Assembly: GCF_900094585.1 (NCBI RefSeq)
Contig: NZ_FMAG01000004.1
Coordinates: 496,001-560,000, forward strand
DNA: 64,000 nucleotides
Origin: Martinezella multihospitum
GTDB taxonomy: Bacteria; Pseudomonadota; Alphaproteobacteria; Rhizobiales; Rhizobiaceae
Direction of reading: 5' to 3'
Position 1 is the first letter of the stretch, and every line of letters begins with the position of its first letter. Position numbers and translations under genes: made by a program. The notes under the pieces are model-generated. The model saw only the letters and a list, made by a program, of their open reading frames with translations, was not told the origin of the DNA and did not search any database. This document shows positions 33,319 through 42,467 of the stretch, in pieces.

Positions 33319-34155
33319 ATGCGAACCGACAGCATAAATCTGGTCAGCTTCACACCGGAGCATATAGACGGCGCGCTCGCGCTCTCCCGTCAGGCCAAAT
33401 GGCCTCATCGTGCCGAGGACTGGCGTCTGGCCTTGCGTTTGAGCCGAGGCGTAGCAGCCGTGGACGAGGGTCGTGTCGCGGGCACCATCCTGATGACCCC
33501 CTACAGGGATGATTGTGCGACGATCAATATGGTGATCGTCGACGAGAAACTGCGGGGCCACGGGCTTGGCCGCAAGCTCATGGATGCGGCAATGGCGCTT
33601 GCAGGCGACCGCCCTCTCAGGCTCATTGCGACCACGGACGGACTGCCGCTTTATCGCAAGCTCGGCTTTGTTGCCGAGGGCGAGATCTTTCAGCATCAGG
33701 GGCATCTTGCCGATCTCGCTCCGGCCGGGGATGTCGAGATCGCGACCGCCGATGATTTTTCCGCGATCAAAGCGCTCGATCACGCGGCCTTCGGTGCGGA
33801 CCGCCGCACGTTGATCGACGCGCTCACAGACGTCGCGCAGGTGGTCGTCATTCGGCGACGTGGCCGTGTCGAGGCTTTTGGTGCGCTGCGCGCCTTTGGG
33901 CGCGGCGATGTGATCGGGCCTGTCGTCGCATCGAATGCCGAGGATGCGAAATCGCTGATAACGGCGCTTGCCCTTCGCAAGCCGAGCGGATTCCTGCGCG
34001 TCGATACGAACGAAAGCTCGGGGCTGACCGGCTGGCTGGCGGAAATCGGCCTCAACCATGTGGGTGGCGGTATCGCGATGCGACGTCCGGTCGGCGCTGG
34101 AGCCGTCAGCCGGGACGCGAGAATATTTGCATTGGCCAATCAGGCTCTCGGATAA
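33319..34155 (+). CDS. GNAT-family N-acetyltransferase, two-domain (paralogue)
   Basis: A 278-residue protein started at 33319, where AAGGA lies six bases upstream. The acetyl-CoA site is readable as KLRGHGLGRKLMDAAMAL (about 75-92). A second domain covers about 140-278. It is paralogous to the GNAT at 23253-24149. The gene is followed after 13 bases by the aminotransferase, so it belongs to the catabolic unit. The acceptor amine is unknown. Confidence 0.86.
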   Translation: MRTDSINLVSFTPEHIDGALALSRQAKWPHRAEDWRLALRLSRGVAAVDEGRVAGTILMTPYRDDCATINMVIVDEKLRGHGLGRKLMDAAMALAGDRPLRLIATTDGLPLYRKLGFVAEGEIFQHQGHLADLAPAGDVEIATADDFSAIKALDHAAFGADRRTLIDALTDVAQVVVIRRRGRVEAFGALRAFGRGDVIGPVVASNAEDAKSLITALALRKPSGFLRVDTNESSGLTGWLAEIGLNHVGGGIAMRRPVGAGAVSRDARIFALANQALG

Positions 34156-34168
34156 TCTGGAGATCATC

Positions 34169-35542
34169 ATGCTCGCCAACTCGCTCATCGAACTCGATCG
34201 CGCGCACCTCATCCATCCGGTCTCATCCTATCGCGGCCATGAAAAGCTGGGCGTGCGGGTGTTGCGATCCGCAAAGGGCGCAACCGTCACCGATGCATCG
34301 GGCCATCAGCTTGTCGATGGATTTGCCGGACTCTGGTGCGTGAACGCCGGCTACGGGCATGAGAGCATCGTCGAAGCAGCAGCCCGCCAGATGCGTGAAC
34401 TGCCCTACGCGACGGGCTATTTCGATATCGGTAGCGAGGCAGCTATTCGTCTTGCCGCCGAACTCGCCGACCGGGCGCCCGGCGACCTCAACCATGTCTT
34501 CTTCACGCTCGGCGGATCGGATGCCGTCGACAGCACGGTGCGTTTCGTCCGCTACTATTGGCATGCCAAGGGCAAGCCGGAGCGCGATCAATTCATCTCG
34601 ATCGAGCAGGGCTACCACGGCTCCTCGACCGTCGGAGCCGGTTTGACGGCGTTGCCGGGATTTCACGCCGGCTTCGGCGTCCCCTTCGATTGGCAGCACA
34701 AGATCCCTTCGCCCTATCCGTACCGCAATCCGGTCGGCGAAGAAGCGGACGCGATCATTGCCGCCTCGATCGCGGACCTCAAATCAAAGATCGAAGCGAT
34801 CGGCGCCGAGCGCGTGGCGGCATTTTATGCCGAACCTATCCAGGGATCGGGCGGCGTCATCGTGCCGCCGAAAGGCTGGCTGAAGGCAATCCGCGATCTC
34901 TGCAGCCAATATGACATTCTCTTCATCGCCGATGAGGTCATCACCGGCTTCGGCAGAACCGGTCCGCTGTTTGCCTGCTCGTATGACGAAATCGTTCCTG
35001 ATTTCATGACGACGGCCAAGGGTCTGACCTCCGGCTACGTGCCTATGGGCGCGGTGTTCATGTCCGATCGTGTCTATGATGTCATCGCCGATGCTGCGGG
35101 CAGTGCAGCGGTCGGCCATGGCTACACCTATTCGGCCCATCCCGTCAGCGCCGCTGTCGGGCTCGAAGTGCTGAAGCTCTACGAGGGTGGCCTTCTCGAA
35201 AACGGCATCAAAGCCGGTGCGCGCCTGATGGAGGGGCTGGAAAGCCTGCGTGACCATCCGCTGGTCGGCGACGTCCGCGGCCGCGGGATGCTGGCCGCCG
35301 TCGAGCTGGTCGTCGACAAGATCAAGAAGACGCCATTGCCAAGTGCTGCCGCGCCGGCGCGCAGGATTTTCGATCGTGCCTGGGACAATGGCCTCGTCAT
35401 CCGCGCATTCGCCCATGGCGTGCTTGGATACGCTCCGCCGCTTTGCTGCACGGATGGTGATATCGACGCGATCCTGGAGCGCACACAAAAAACCCTCGAC
35501 CAGACTTTGGAAGATCCGGACGTTCGGGAAGCGATGCGTTGA
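34169..35542 (+). CDS. Class III PLP aminotransferase (omega-amino acid type)
   Basis: A 457-residue fold-type I enzyme. The phosphate-binding turn is in LGGSDAVDST, the PLP-ring Asp in FIADEVITGFGRTG (about 255) and the Schiff-base Lys in TTAKGLTSGYVPMGA (about 288). The start at 34169 has TGGAG upstream; the longer frame overlaps the GNAT gene and is rejected. Relatives move terminal amino groups of beta-alanine, GABA or putrescine to pyruvate or 2-oxoglutarate, giving semialdehydes. The product would feed the GabD-like dehydrogenase at 29484. Confidence 0.91.
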   Translation: MLANSLIELDRAHLIHPVSSYRGHEKLGVRVLRSAKGATVTDASGHQLVDGFAGLWCVNAGYGHESIVEAAARQMRELPYATGYFDIGSEAAIRLAAELADRAPGDLNHVFFTLGGSDAVDSTVRFVRYYWHAKGKPERDQFISIEQGYHGSSTVGAGLTALPGFHAGFGVPFDWQHKIPSPYPYRNPVGEEADAIIAASIADLKSKIEAIGAERVAAFYAEPIQGSGGVIVPPKGWLKAIRDLCSQYDILFIADEVITGFGRTGPLFACSYDEIVPDFMTTAKGLTSGYVPMGAVFMSDRVYDVIADAAGSAAVGHGYTYSAHPVSAAVGLEVLKLYEGGLLENGIKAGARLMEGLESLRDHPLVGDVRGRGMLAAVELVVDKIKKTPLPSAAAPARRIFDRAWDNGLVIRAFAHGVLGYAPPLCCTDGDIDAILERTQKTLDQTLEDPDVREAMR

Positions 35543-35778
35543 AGCGGCATATGCCGTTCTTCATTGGTGAAATGTCGGACAGAGCCGGAAATTCGGAATT
35601 TTGTGCCGCGGCACGCCATCGATTCGGCGACTCCGCCGTTCAGGAACTGCCAAACTGCCTCCTAGAACGGCTGAAAGCCGGCTTTTCCGAGGCCTTGCCA
35701 GGGAGATTTCCGCCCTTTGGGCCAGAATTTTATGCTGCAAGCGGCTTGTCCGCAGCAGATCATGAAGGAGAGCATGAC

Positions 35779-36501
35779 TTGGCCAAAGACTTTCAGGACT
35801 TCAAATATCTTACCTTCGATGTCGTCGGCACCCTCATCGACTTCGAAGGCGGCATAAAGGCCTGCCTCGCCGAGATTGCGGCGGAAGCTGGCACCTTCAT
35901 CGACGGCGAAGAAGCGCTGAGGCTCTATCGCCAGGCGCGCTACAGCGAGGATGCGGATCTCTTTCCGGATGATCTGGTCCGCGTCTATATGGCTATCTCG
36001 CCCGCACTCGGCCTGCCGGCGGAAGATCGCTATGCGCGGCGGCTGCGTGATTCCGTCGCCAACTGGAACGCGTTCGACGACAGCACGGCAGCGCTTGCCG
36101 AACTTGGGAAAACACATCGCCTCATCGCGATGACGAACGCTCGCCGCTGGGCGCTCGATCACTTTGAAAAGAAGCTGGGTTCGCCGTTCTTCGCGAGCTT
36201 TACGGCCGACGATACCGGCACGGAAAAGCCAGATCCCGCCTTCTTCGAACAGGTATTCGAATTCGTCGCCGGCAAAGGGGCGAGCAAGAACGATATCCTG
36301 CATGTCGCTCAAAGCCAGTACCACGACATCGGCATTTCGCGAAAGCTTGGGCTGACCAATTGCTGGATCGAGCGCCGTCATGCGCAGGACGGCTATGGCG
36401 GCACGATAGAGCCAAAGAGCTTCACTCAACCCGACTACCACTTCACGTCGATGGCGGCCTTCGCCTCGGCGGTCAAGGAGAGGCTGACCGAAAGACAGTG
36501 A
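35779..36501 (+). CDS. HAD hydrolase, haloacid dehalogenase type II-like
   Basis: A 240-residue protein using a TTG start at 35779. AAGGAGAG lies six bases upstream, whereas the longer open frame back to 35539 has no such site. Motifs are Asp14 in FDVVGTLID, MTNARR, EKPDP and the acidic AQSQYHDIGIS segment. It is similar in type to the HAD at 32330 but clearly distinct in sequence. It precedes the second peptide-type transporter by 65 bases. Substrate unknown. Confidence 0.82.
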   Translation: MAKDFQDFKYLTFDVVGTLIDFEGGIKACLAEIAAEAGTFIDGEEALRLYRQARYSEDADLFPDDLVRVYMAISPALGLPAEDRYARRLRDSVANWNAFDDSTAALAELGKTHRLIAMTNARRWALDHFEKKLGSPFFASFTADDTGTEKPDPAFFEQVFEFVAGKGASKNDILHVAQSQYHDIGISRKLGLTNCWIERRHAQDGYGGTIEPKSFTQPDYHFTSMAAFASAVKERLTERQ

Positions 36502-36566
36502 CCCAACCCGGGAGAGCTTGCGATCAAGACGGGCATCCCATCAATCAACAGAAAAAGGGGAATGAG

Positions 36567-38177
36567 ATGACTGACGGAATTACGAACTGGACCACCGCCG
36601 ACGACGCAATGGTGGAGAACGCCATCCGGCGCGGCGCAACGCGGCGCGATCTTCTGAAACTGATGCTGGCGGGAGGCGTGGCGGTATCGTCAGCGGGCAT
36701 CATTCTCGGCCGTGCCACGCAGGCCGTCGCAGCCACGCCGGTCTCGGGCGGCGCGTTCAAGGGGGCCGGCTGGTCTTCCTCGACCGCCGACACGCTGGAT
36801 CCCGCAAAAGCGTCCTTGTCGACGGACTATGTGCGCTGCTGCTCGCTCTACAATCGCCTGACCTTCATCGACAAGGCCGGTGTGACGCAAATGGAGCTTG
36901 CCGAGAGCATCGAAAGCAAGGACGCCAAGACCTGGACGATCAAGCTGCGCAAGGGCGTGACCTTCCATGACGGCAAGGAACTGACGGCCGACGACGTCGT
37001 CTTCTCGCTGAAGCGCCATCTCGACCCCGGCGTCGGCTCCAAGGTTGCCAAGATTGCCGCCCAGATGACCGGCTTCAAGGCGGTCGACAAATCGACCGTC
37101 GAAATTACGCTTGCCGACCCGAATGCCGACTTGCCGACCATTCTGGCGCTGCATCACTTCATGATCGTTGCCAACGGCACGACCGACTTTTCGAAAGGCA
37201 ATGGTACCGGCGCCTTCGTTCTCGAAACCTTCGATCCGGGCAACCGCTCGGTCGTCGTCAAAAACAAGAACTACTGGAAGTCAGGCCAACCCTATCTCGA
37301 CTCCTTCGAGTTCTTCGCGATCAGCGATGACAATGCCCGCGTGAATGCCCTGCTCTCGGGCGACATTCATCTTGCTGCCGCCATCAATCCCCGCGCCGTG
37401 AAGCTGGTCGATGGCCAGTCCGGCTTTGCCCTGTCGAAAACGACAAGCGGCAACTACACCAACCTCAACATGCGCCTCGACATGACGCCGGGGAACAAGA
37501 AGGACTTCGTCGACGGGATGAAGTCCCTGGTCAACCGCGAGCAGATCGTCAAATCGGCGTTGCGCGGCTTTGGCGAAGTGGCCAACGATCAACCGGTTTC
37601 TCCGGCGAACATCTACCATAACAATGATTTGAAGCCGAAGGCCTTCGATCCGGACAAGGCAAAGTTCCACTTTCAGAAAGCGGGTGTGCTCGGCCAATCC
37701 ATTCCGGTGATCGCCTCCGACGCGGCAGGTTCGTCGATCGACATGGCAATGATCATTCAGGCGGCCGGCGCGAACATCGGCATGAAGCTCGATGTCCAGC
37801 GCGTTCCGTCCGATGGCTACTGGGACAATTACTGGCTGAAGGCGCCGATCCATTTCGGCAACATCAATCCGCGCCCGACGCCCGACATCCTGTTCTCGCT
37901 CCTCTATGCCTCCAACGCGCCATGGAACGAGAGCCAGTACAAGTCGGAGAAATTCGACAAGATGCTGATCGAAGCCCGCGGCTTGCTCGATCAGACCAAG
38001 CGCAAGCAGATCTACGACGAAATGCAGGTGATGATCGCCGACGAGGCGGGCACCATCATCCCTGCCTATATCTCGAATGTGGATGCCATTTCGAGCAAGG
38101 TACACGGATTGGAAGCCAATCCGCTCGGTGGCATGATGGGCTACGCGATGGCGGAATATCTCTGGCTCCAGGCCTGA
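36567..38177 (+). CDS. Peptide-type ABC transporter, substrate-binding protein (SBP family 5)
   Basis: A 536-residue binding protein starting at 36567 behind AAAAAGGGG. The leader is long, with a twin-arginine motif (ATRRDLLK at about 24-31) before a hydrophobic core ending AVAATP, so export by Tat is likely. The family 5 core signature (KTWTIKLRKGVTFHDGKELTADDVV) follows at about 120-145. It is only distantly like the binding protein at 15059. Neighbouring enzymes suggest an amine or amino-acid derivative as ligand. Confidence 0.93.
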   Translation: MTDGITNWTTADDAMVENAIRRGATRRDLLKLMLAGGVAVSSAGIILGRATQAVAATPVSGGAFKGAGWSSSTADTLDPAKASLSTDYVRCCSLYNRLTFIDKAGVTQMELAESIESKDAKTWTIKLRKGVTFHDGKELTADDVVFSLKRHLDPGVGSKVAKIAAQMTGFKAVDKSTVEITLADPNADLPTILALHHFMIVANGTTDFSKGNGTGAFVLETFDPGNRSVVVKNKNYWKSGQPYLDSFEFFAISDDNARVNALLSGDIHLAAAINPRAVKLVDGQSGFALSKTTSGNYTNLNMRLDMTPGNKKDFVDGMKSLVNREQIVKSALRGFGEVANDQPVSPANIYHNNDLKPKAFDPDKAKFHFQKAGVLGQSIPVIASDAAGSSIDMAMIIQAAGANIGMKLDVQRVPSDGYWDNYWLKAPIHFGNINPRPTPDILFSLLYASNAPWNESQYKSEKFDKMLIEARGLLDQTKRKQIYDEMQVMIADEAGTIIPAYISNVDAISSKVHGLEANPLGGMMGYAMAEYLWLQA

Positions 38178-38193
38178 CCGCTGCTGGACATCT

Positions 38194-38225
38194 CTCCCGG
38201 GGACGGTTGAAGCCGTCACCGGGAG
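38194..38225 (+). other. GC-rich hairpin after binding-protein gene
   Basis: CTCCCGG and GACGG pair with CCGTC and CCGGGAG around a short loop, with one mismatch. No T-tract follows. It probably stabilises the upstream mRNA or partly attenuates the permease genes. Confidence 0.5.
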
Positions 38226-38275
38226 CCGTCCCGCGAACGCCATTCGTTTCGTAGAACGCCGCAGGAGCGATTTGT

Positions 38276-39226
38276 TTGAGATCCGAGGTTTCCATTCTTG
38301 TCCTGAACCGGCTTTTCATTGCGATCATCTCCTTGCTGATCGTGTCGTTCGCCGTCTTTTTCGCAACCAGCATGCTGCCGGGAGATACGGCTTCGATCCT
38401 GCTCGGCCAGGCGGCGACGCCCGAGGCGGTTGCGGGCTTGCGCAAGGCCATGCATCTCGACGAGCCGGCAATCCTGCGGTTCATGGGATGGCTTTTGGGT
38501 CTGATGAGGGGCGACCTCGGCATCTCCTATGCGAATAACATGCCTGTCGCGCAGCTGATCGGCGGTCGCCTGGTGGCGACGTTGGAGCTCGCTGCCATAA
38601 CGACGCTCGTCTCGGTGCCGCTGGCACTGCTGCTCGGCATCACCTCCGCCATGCTTCGCGGCTCCTATTATGACCGGCTCGTAACCGTCATCTCGATCGG
38701 CGTGATATCGGTGCCCGAATTCATGGTCGCGACGCTCGCTGTTTTGCTGTTTGCCGTCTATCTGCGCTGGCTGCCGGCACTATCGTCGACGAGCGAGGCC
38801 CATACGCTCTTCGACCTCATGAAAATCTACGCCATGCCAGTCATCACGCTCACCTTCGTCATCTCCGCGCAAATGATCCGCATGACCCGGGCAGCGCTCA
38901 TCGAAACGCTGAAGACCCCCTATGTCGAAATGGCCCTGCTCAAGGGCGCCTCGCGCAGCCGCATGGTGTTCAGGCATGCCTTGCCCAATGCTCTCGGGCC
39001 GATCGTCAATGCCATCGCGCTTTCGCTCTCCTACCTCGTCGGCGGTGTAATCATCGTTGAAACCATCTTTAACTATCCGGGCATCGCCAAGCTGATGGTG
39101 GACGCAGTCGCGACCCGCGATCTGCCGCTCATCCAGAGCTGCGCGATGATCTTCTGCCTTGGTTATCTCCTGTTGATCACCGCCGCCGATATCATTGCGA
39201 TCCTGTCGAATCCGAGGTTGCGATGA
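38276..39226 (+). CDS. Peptide-type ABC transporter permease (DppB-like)
   Basis: A 316-residue permease with about six helices, from a TTG with GCAGGAG eight bases upstream. The DppB landmarks are present (FFATSMLPGDTA, ATPEAVAGLRKAMHLDEPA) and the coupling loop is at about 215-240 (KTPYVEMALLKGAS). The stop overlaps the next gene in ATGA. Confidence 0.92.
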   Translation: MRSEVSILVLNRLFIAIISLLIVSFAVFFATSMLPGDTASILLGQAATPEAVAGLRKAMHLDEPAILRFMGWLLGLMRGDLGISYANNMPVAQLIGGRLVATLELAAITTLVSVPLALLLGITSAMLRGSYYDRLVTVISIGVISVPEFMVATLAVLLFAVYLRWLPALSSTSEAHTLFDLMKIYAMPVITLTFVISAQMIRMTRAALIETLKTPYVEMALLKGASRSRMVFRHALPNALGPIVNAIALSLSYLVGGVIIVETIFNYPGIAKLMVDAVATRDLPLIQSCAMIFCLGYLLLITAADIIAILSNPRLR

Positions 39227-40074
39227 CCACGAAAAGCCTGGCTCCCCGCACCCCATCCATCCTTGGCTACAAGGTTAGTCCAGTTGGCGTCCTGACATTT
39301 ACCATCATCCTCGGCTGGACGATCATCGCCCTCTTCGCGCCCTATATCATCCCCTATTCCGTCGGTGACATCGTCGACACGGACTACTTCGGGCCGATGA
39401 GCCCGCAATTGTGGCTTGGCTCCGACTATCTTGGCCGTGACATGCTTTCGCGCGTCCTGATGGGCGCGCGCTACACGGTCGGCATTTCCTTGGCTGCCGT
39501 GGCGCTCTGCTGCTTTTGCGGCGTGGCGCTCGGCATGACAGCGGCGGTCATTGGCGGTTGGTTCGACACGATTCTGAGCCGGTTTCTCGACGCCCTGAAC
39601 TCGATCCCGAGCAAGCTTTTCGGCCTGGTCGTCGTTGCCGCCGTCGGCTCGTCCGTTCCGGTGCTGATCATCACGCTCGCCGTCATCTACACGCCCGGCG
39701 CCTATCGCTTTGCTCGCGCGCTCGCCGTCAATATCAACACGATGGATTTCATCACGGTTGCGCGTACCCGCGGCGAGAAGGTCGGCTACATCATCGCCTC
39801 CGAAATTCTACCGAACATTATTCGGCCGGTTCTGGCGGACTTCGGCCTGCGCTTCGTCTTTGTCGTACTCCTGCTCTCGGGTCTTTCCTTTCTCGGCCTC
39901 GGCCTGCAGCCGCCCTATGCCGATTGGGGAGCCCTGGTCCGCGAGAATATCGGCGGCCTGCCCTTCGCCGCCCCTGCCGTGATCGTGCCTTCCTTCGCCA
40001 TTGCCAGCCTCACCATCAGCGTCAACCTGCTGATCGACAACCTGCCACGCAGGATCAGGGACAGGAGCGCATGA
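39223..40074 (+). CDS. Peptide-type ABC transporter permease (DppC-like)
   Basis: A 283-residue permease. After one N-terminal helix it carries GSDYLGRDMLSRVLMGAR, the DppC marker, then five helices and the coupling loop (NTMDFITVARTRGEK). The start is within an ATGA overlap with the preceding permease, and the stop overlaps the ATPase start in the same way. Confidence 0.92.
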   Translation: MTTKSLAPRTPSILGYKVSPVGVLTFTIILGWTIIALFAPYIIPYSVGDIVDTDYFGPMSPQLWLGSDYLGRDMLSRVLMGARYTVGISLAAVALCCFCGVALGMTAAVIGGWFDTILSRFLDALNSIPSKLFGLVVVAAVGSSVPVLIITLAVIYTPGAYRFARALAVNINTMDFITVARTRGEKVGYIIASEILPNIIRPVLADFGLRFVFVVLLLSGLSFLGLGLQPPYADWGALVRENIGGLPFAAPAVIVPSFAIASLTISVNLLIDNLPRRIRDRSA

Positions 40075-41732
40075 CGATGACCAACCTCGTAGAAATCAAG
40101 AACTTGAAGGTCGAGGCCAGGACAGACTCCGGCCGCGTCATCGAGATTATCAAGGACGTCAGCTTCGACATCGCAAAGGGCGAAATTATCGCGCTCATCG
40201 GCGAAAGCGGCTCTGGCAAAACGACGATCGCGCTGACGCTCATGGGACATGCGCGGGAGGGCTGCCGCATCTCGGGCGGCAAGATTTACGTCGACGGTCA
40301 GGACATGGCCGCGCGCTCCGAAAGCGAGCGTGCAAAGGTCCGCGGCACGACGGTTGCCTATATCCCGCAAAGCGCGGCAGCCGCCTTCAACCCGGCCACG
40401 AAAATCATGGAGCAGGTGATCGAGGTCACCCGCATTCACCGGCTGATGCCTCCTGAACAAGCACGCCGGCGCGCGGTCGAGCTCTTCCGAGCACTCTCAC
40501 TGCCGAACCCCGAAACGATCGGCGAACGATATCCACATCAGGTCTCTGGCGGCCAGCTGCAGCGGCTGGCCGCCGCCATGGCCCTGATCGGCGAACCCAA
40601 GCTCGTTATCTTTGACGAGCCGACCACCGCACTCGACGTGACGACGCAGATCGACGTGCTGAAGGCGTTCAAATCCGTCATCCGGGCCGGTGATATTGCC
40701 GGCGTCTATGTGTCGCATGATCTGGCGGTCGTCGCCCAGATCGCCGATCGCATTGCCGTGCTCAAGGGCGGCGAAATCCAGGAATTGGCGAGGACCGAGG
40801 CGATCCTGACGCGGCCGAGCCATCCCTATACGCGCGAGCTGCTGGCAGCCTTCGAGCCGAAGCAGGCCGTCCGCGACAGTCACATAAATGGATCGACTGC
40901 GCCCGTGCTGAGGATCGACAGTCTGATTGCAGGCTATGGCGATATCCAGGCCAACGGTCTGCCAGCGGTCTGCGCGGTTCAATCCGTGAGCCTTGCGGTG
41001 GAGAAAGGCAAGAATCTCGGCATCATCGGCGAATCCGGATGTGGAAAGTCCACGCTGGCGCGTGCAATCGCCGGAATACTGCCGGCCGTGTCAGGCACCA
41101 TCGGCTTCAATGGCAGCGATATCCATCGCGCCGCCAAATCGCGCACGCGCGATCAATTGCGGGAAATGCAGATCGTCTTTCAATATGCCGACACCGCACT
41201 CAATCCGGCAAAGTCGATCGCCGACATCCTCGAGCGACCCCTGGCATTTTATCACGGGATGGATCGCAAGGCTCGGGAGGCGAGAGTCGATCAACTGCTT
41301 GACATGGTGCGATTGCCGCGCGCGCTTCGCTATCGCTATCCCTCGGAATTGTCAGGCGGACAGAAGCAGCGCGTGAATTTCGCCCGCGCGCTCGCGGCAG
41401 ACCCGCGCCTGATCATCTGCGATGAGATCACCTCCGCCCTCGACACCGTCGTTGCCGCCGCGATCATCGATCTTCTCAAGGAACTGCAGCGTGAGCTGCA
41501 TCTGTCCTACATCTTCATCAGTCATGATCTCTCGGTCGTCGAGGCAATCTGCGACGAGATCGTCGTGATGTATGGCGGCAAGAAGGTGGAGCAAATCACG
41601 CGCGAGACCACGAATGCGCCCCGTCACCCCTATTCGCAGCTGCTGTTCGGGTCCGTTCCGAAGCTCGATCCGACCTGGCTCGACAATCTCGTTCAGGATC
41701 CGGAGCTCAAGCGCGAATATGGCCATGGCTAG
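40071..41732 (+). CDS. Peptide-type ABC transporter, fused double ATPase (DppD-DppF)
   Basis: A 553-residue protein with two nucleotide-binding domains: Walker A GESGSGKTT and GESGCGKST; signatures VSGGQLQRLAAAMA and LSGGQKQRVNFARA; Walker B VIFDEPTTALD and IICDEITSALD. The true start is the ATG at 40071 (AGGAG upstream, ATGA overlap). A much longer open frame reaching back to 39516 is only the shadow of the permease gene. It completes the second peptide-type importer of the window. Confidence 0.93.
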   Translation: MTMTNLVEIKNLKVEARTDSGRVIEIIKDVSFDIAKGEIIALIGESGSGKTTIALTLMGHAREGCRISGGKIYVDGQDMAARSESERAKVRGTTVAYIPQSAAAAFNPATKIMEQVIEVTRIHRLMPPEQARRRAVELFRALSLPNPETIGERYPHQVSGGQLQRLAAAMALIGEPKLVIFDEPTTALDVTTQIDVLKAFKSVIRAGDIAGVYVSHDLAVVAQIADRIAVLKGGEIQELARTEAILTRPSHPYTRELLAAFEPKQAVRDSHINGSTAPVLRIDSLIAGYGDIQANGLPAVCAVQSVSLAVEKGKNLGIIGESGCGKSTLARAIAGILPAVSGTIGFNGSDIHRAAKSRTRDQLREMQIVFQYADTALNPAKSIADILERPLAFYHGMDRKAREARVDQLLDMVRLPRALRYRYPSELSGGQKQRVNFARALAADPRLIICDEITSALDTVVAAAIIDLLKELQRELHLSYIFISHDLSVVEAICDEIVVMYGGKKVEQITRETTNAPRHPYSQLLFGSVPKLDPTWLDNLVQDPELKREYGHG

Positions 41733-41758
41733 CCGCCGACCTAGCCTCAGAGGGCTTG

Positions 41759-42235
41759 TCACATGGGAAACAGGCTGGTCAGCGGCATGTGCGACTTGAC
41801 GATCGGTGATTTGAGCACGACGAAGCTGAAATACTTGTCGATGCCGATATCCATGTCGGTCAGCCGTTCCATGATGGTCTGGTATTCGCCGATCCCGGCG
41901 GTGACGAACTTGATGAGATAATCGTAGCCGCCCGATACGAGATGGCACTCGATCACCTGGTCGATTTTCTCGACCACGTTGAGGAAGCGGGCAAAATCGA
42001 TCTGCCTGTGATTCTTCAGGGTGATTTCGGTAAAGACGGTCAGCGTCTGGCCGAGCTTGGCGAGGTTGATCTGCGCTGAATAGCCTTCGATATATCCCTC
42101 CGCCTGCAGCCGCTTGACGCGCATCAGGCATGGGCTGGGGGAAAGAGCCACCAGTTCTGCCAGCTCGACATTGGTGATGCGGCCGTTTCTCTGAAGCTCG
42201 TAGAGGATTTTGATATCGATCCGATCCAGTTTCAT
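41759..42235 (-). CDS. Lrp/AsnC-family transcriptional regulator
   Basis: A 158-residue regulator from the ATG at 42235. The N-terminal helix-turn-helix (LDRIDIKILYELQRNGRI, LAELVALSPSPCLMRVKRL) is followed by an AsnC ligand domain (about 65-150; HLVSGGYDYLIKFV). The longer frame to 42379 has no coherent sequence. It is convergent with the second transporter operon and divergent from the DAO gene at 42468. Lrp-type proteins often activate amino-acid catabolic genes in response to the amino acid, so it is the best candidate regulator for this cluster. Confidence 0.9.
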   Translation of the reverse strand: MKLDRIDIKILYELQRNGRITNVELAELVALSPSPCLMRVKRLQAEGYIEGYSAQINLAKLGQTLTVFTEITLKNHRQIDFARFLNVVEKIDQVIECHLVSGGYDYLIKFVTAGIGEYQTIMERLTDMDIGIDKYFSFVVLKSPIVKSHMPLTSLFPM

Positions 42236-42467
42236 GAGAGGCCCACCATTGAAAGAGTGCCGGGGAAAGACGGCACAAAATGCTGTTATCACGCAAAGCA
42301 GAGCGTAGCATATTGCCCGGTTATGTCTATCCGGAAGACAAATCTCCTTTGAAGCACAATAGTTTATAGAGTGCATCAATCACGGCATAAAATTTGGCAA
42401 GCCGGCGATCTCCGGCAACGTCTGGCGAAGCAATGAGGTAGATTTGGTTCGAACCTGGAGATCGCGC

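Noticed and set aside
35539..35778. Separate small gene or extended HAD N-terminus
   Set aside because: No ribosome site, sequence not conserved-looking, and the HAD domain begins cleanly at the TTG at 35779.
39516..40070. Long N-terminal extension of the second double ATPase
   Set aside because: It overlaps the permease gene, has Arg-rich non-coherent sequence, and the ATG at 40071 has a good ribosome site and ATGA coupling.
20165..42235. A classical ectoine degradation cluster (M24, M20, aminotransferase, semialdehyde dehydrogenase, Lrp)
   Set aside because: The gene classes resemble it, but they are split over two separately regulated blocks. The cyclodeaminase and threonine-dehydratase-like genes and Ehu/Teh-type transporters are missing. 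Kept only as an analogy.
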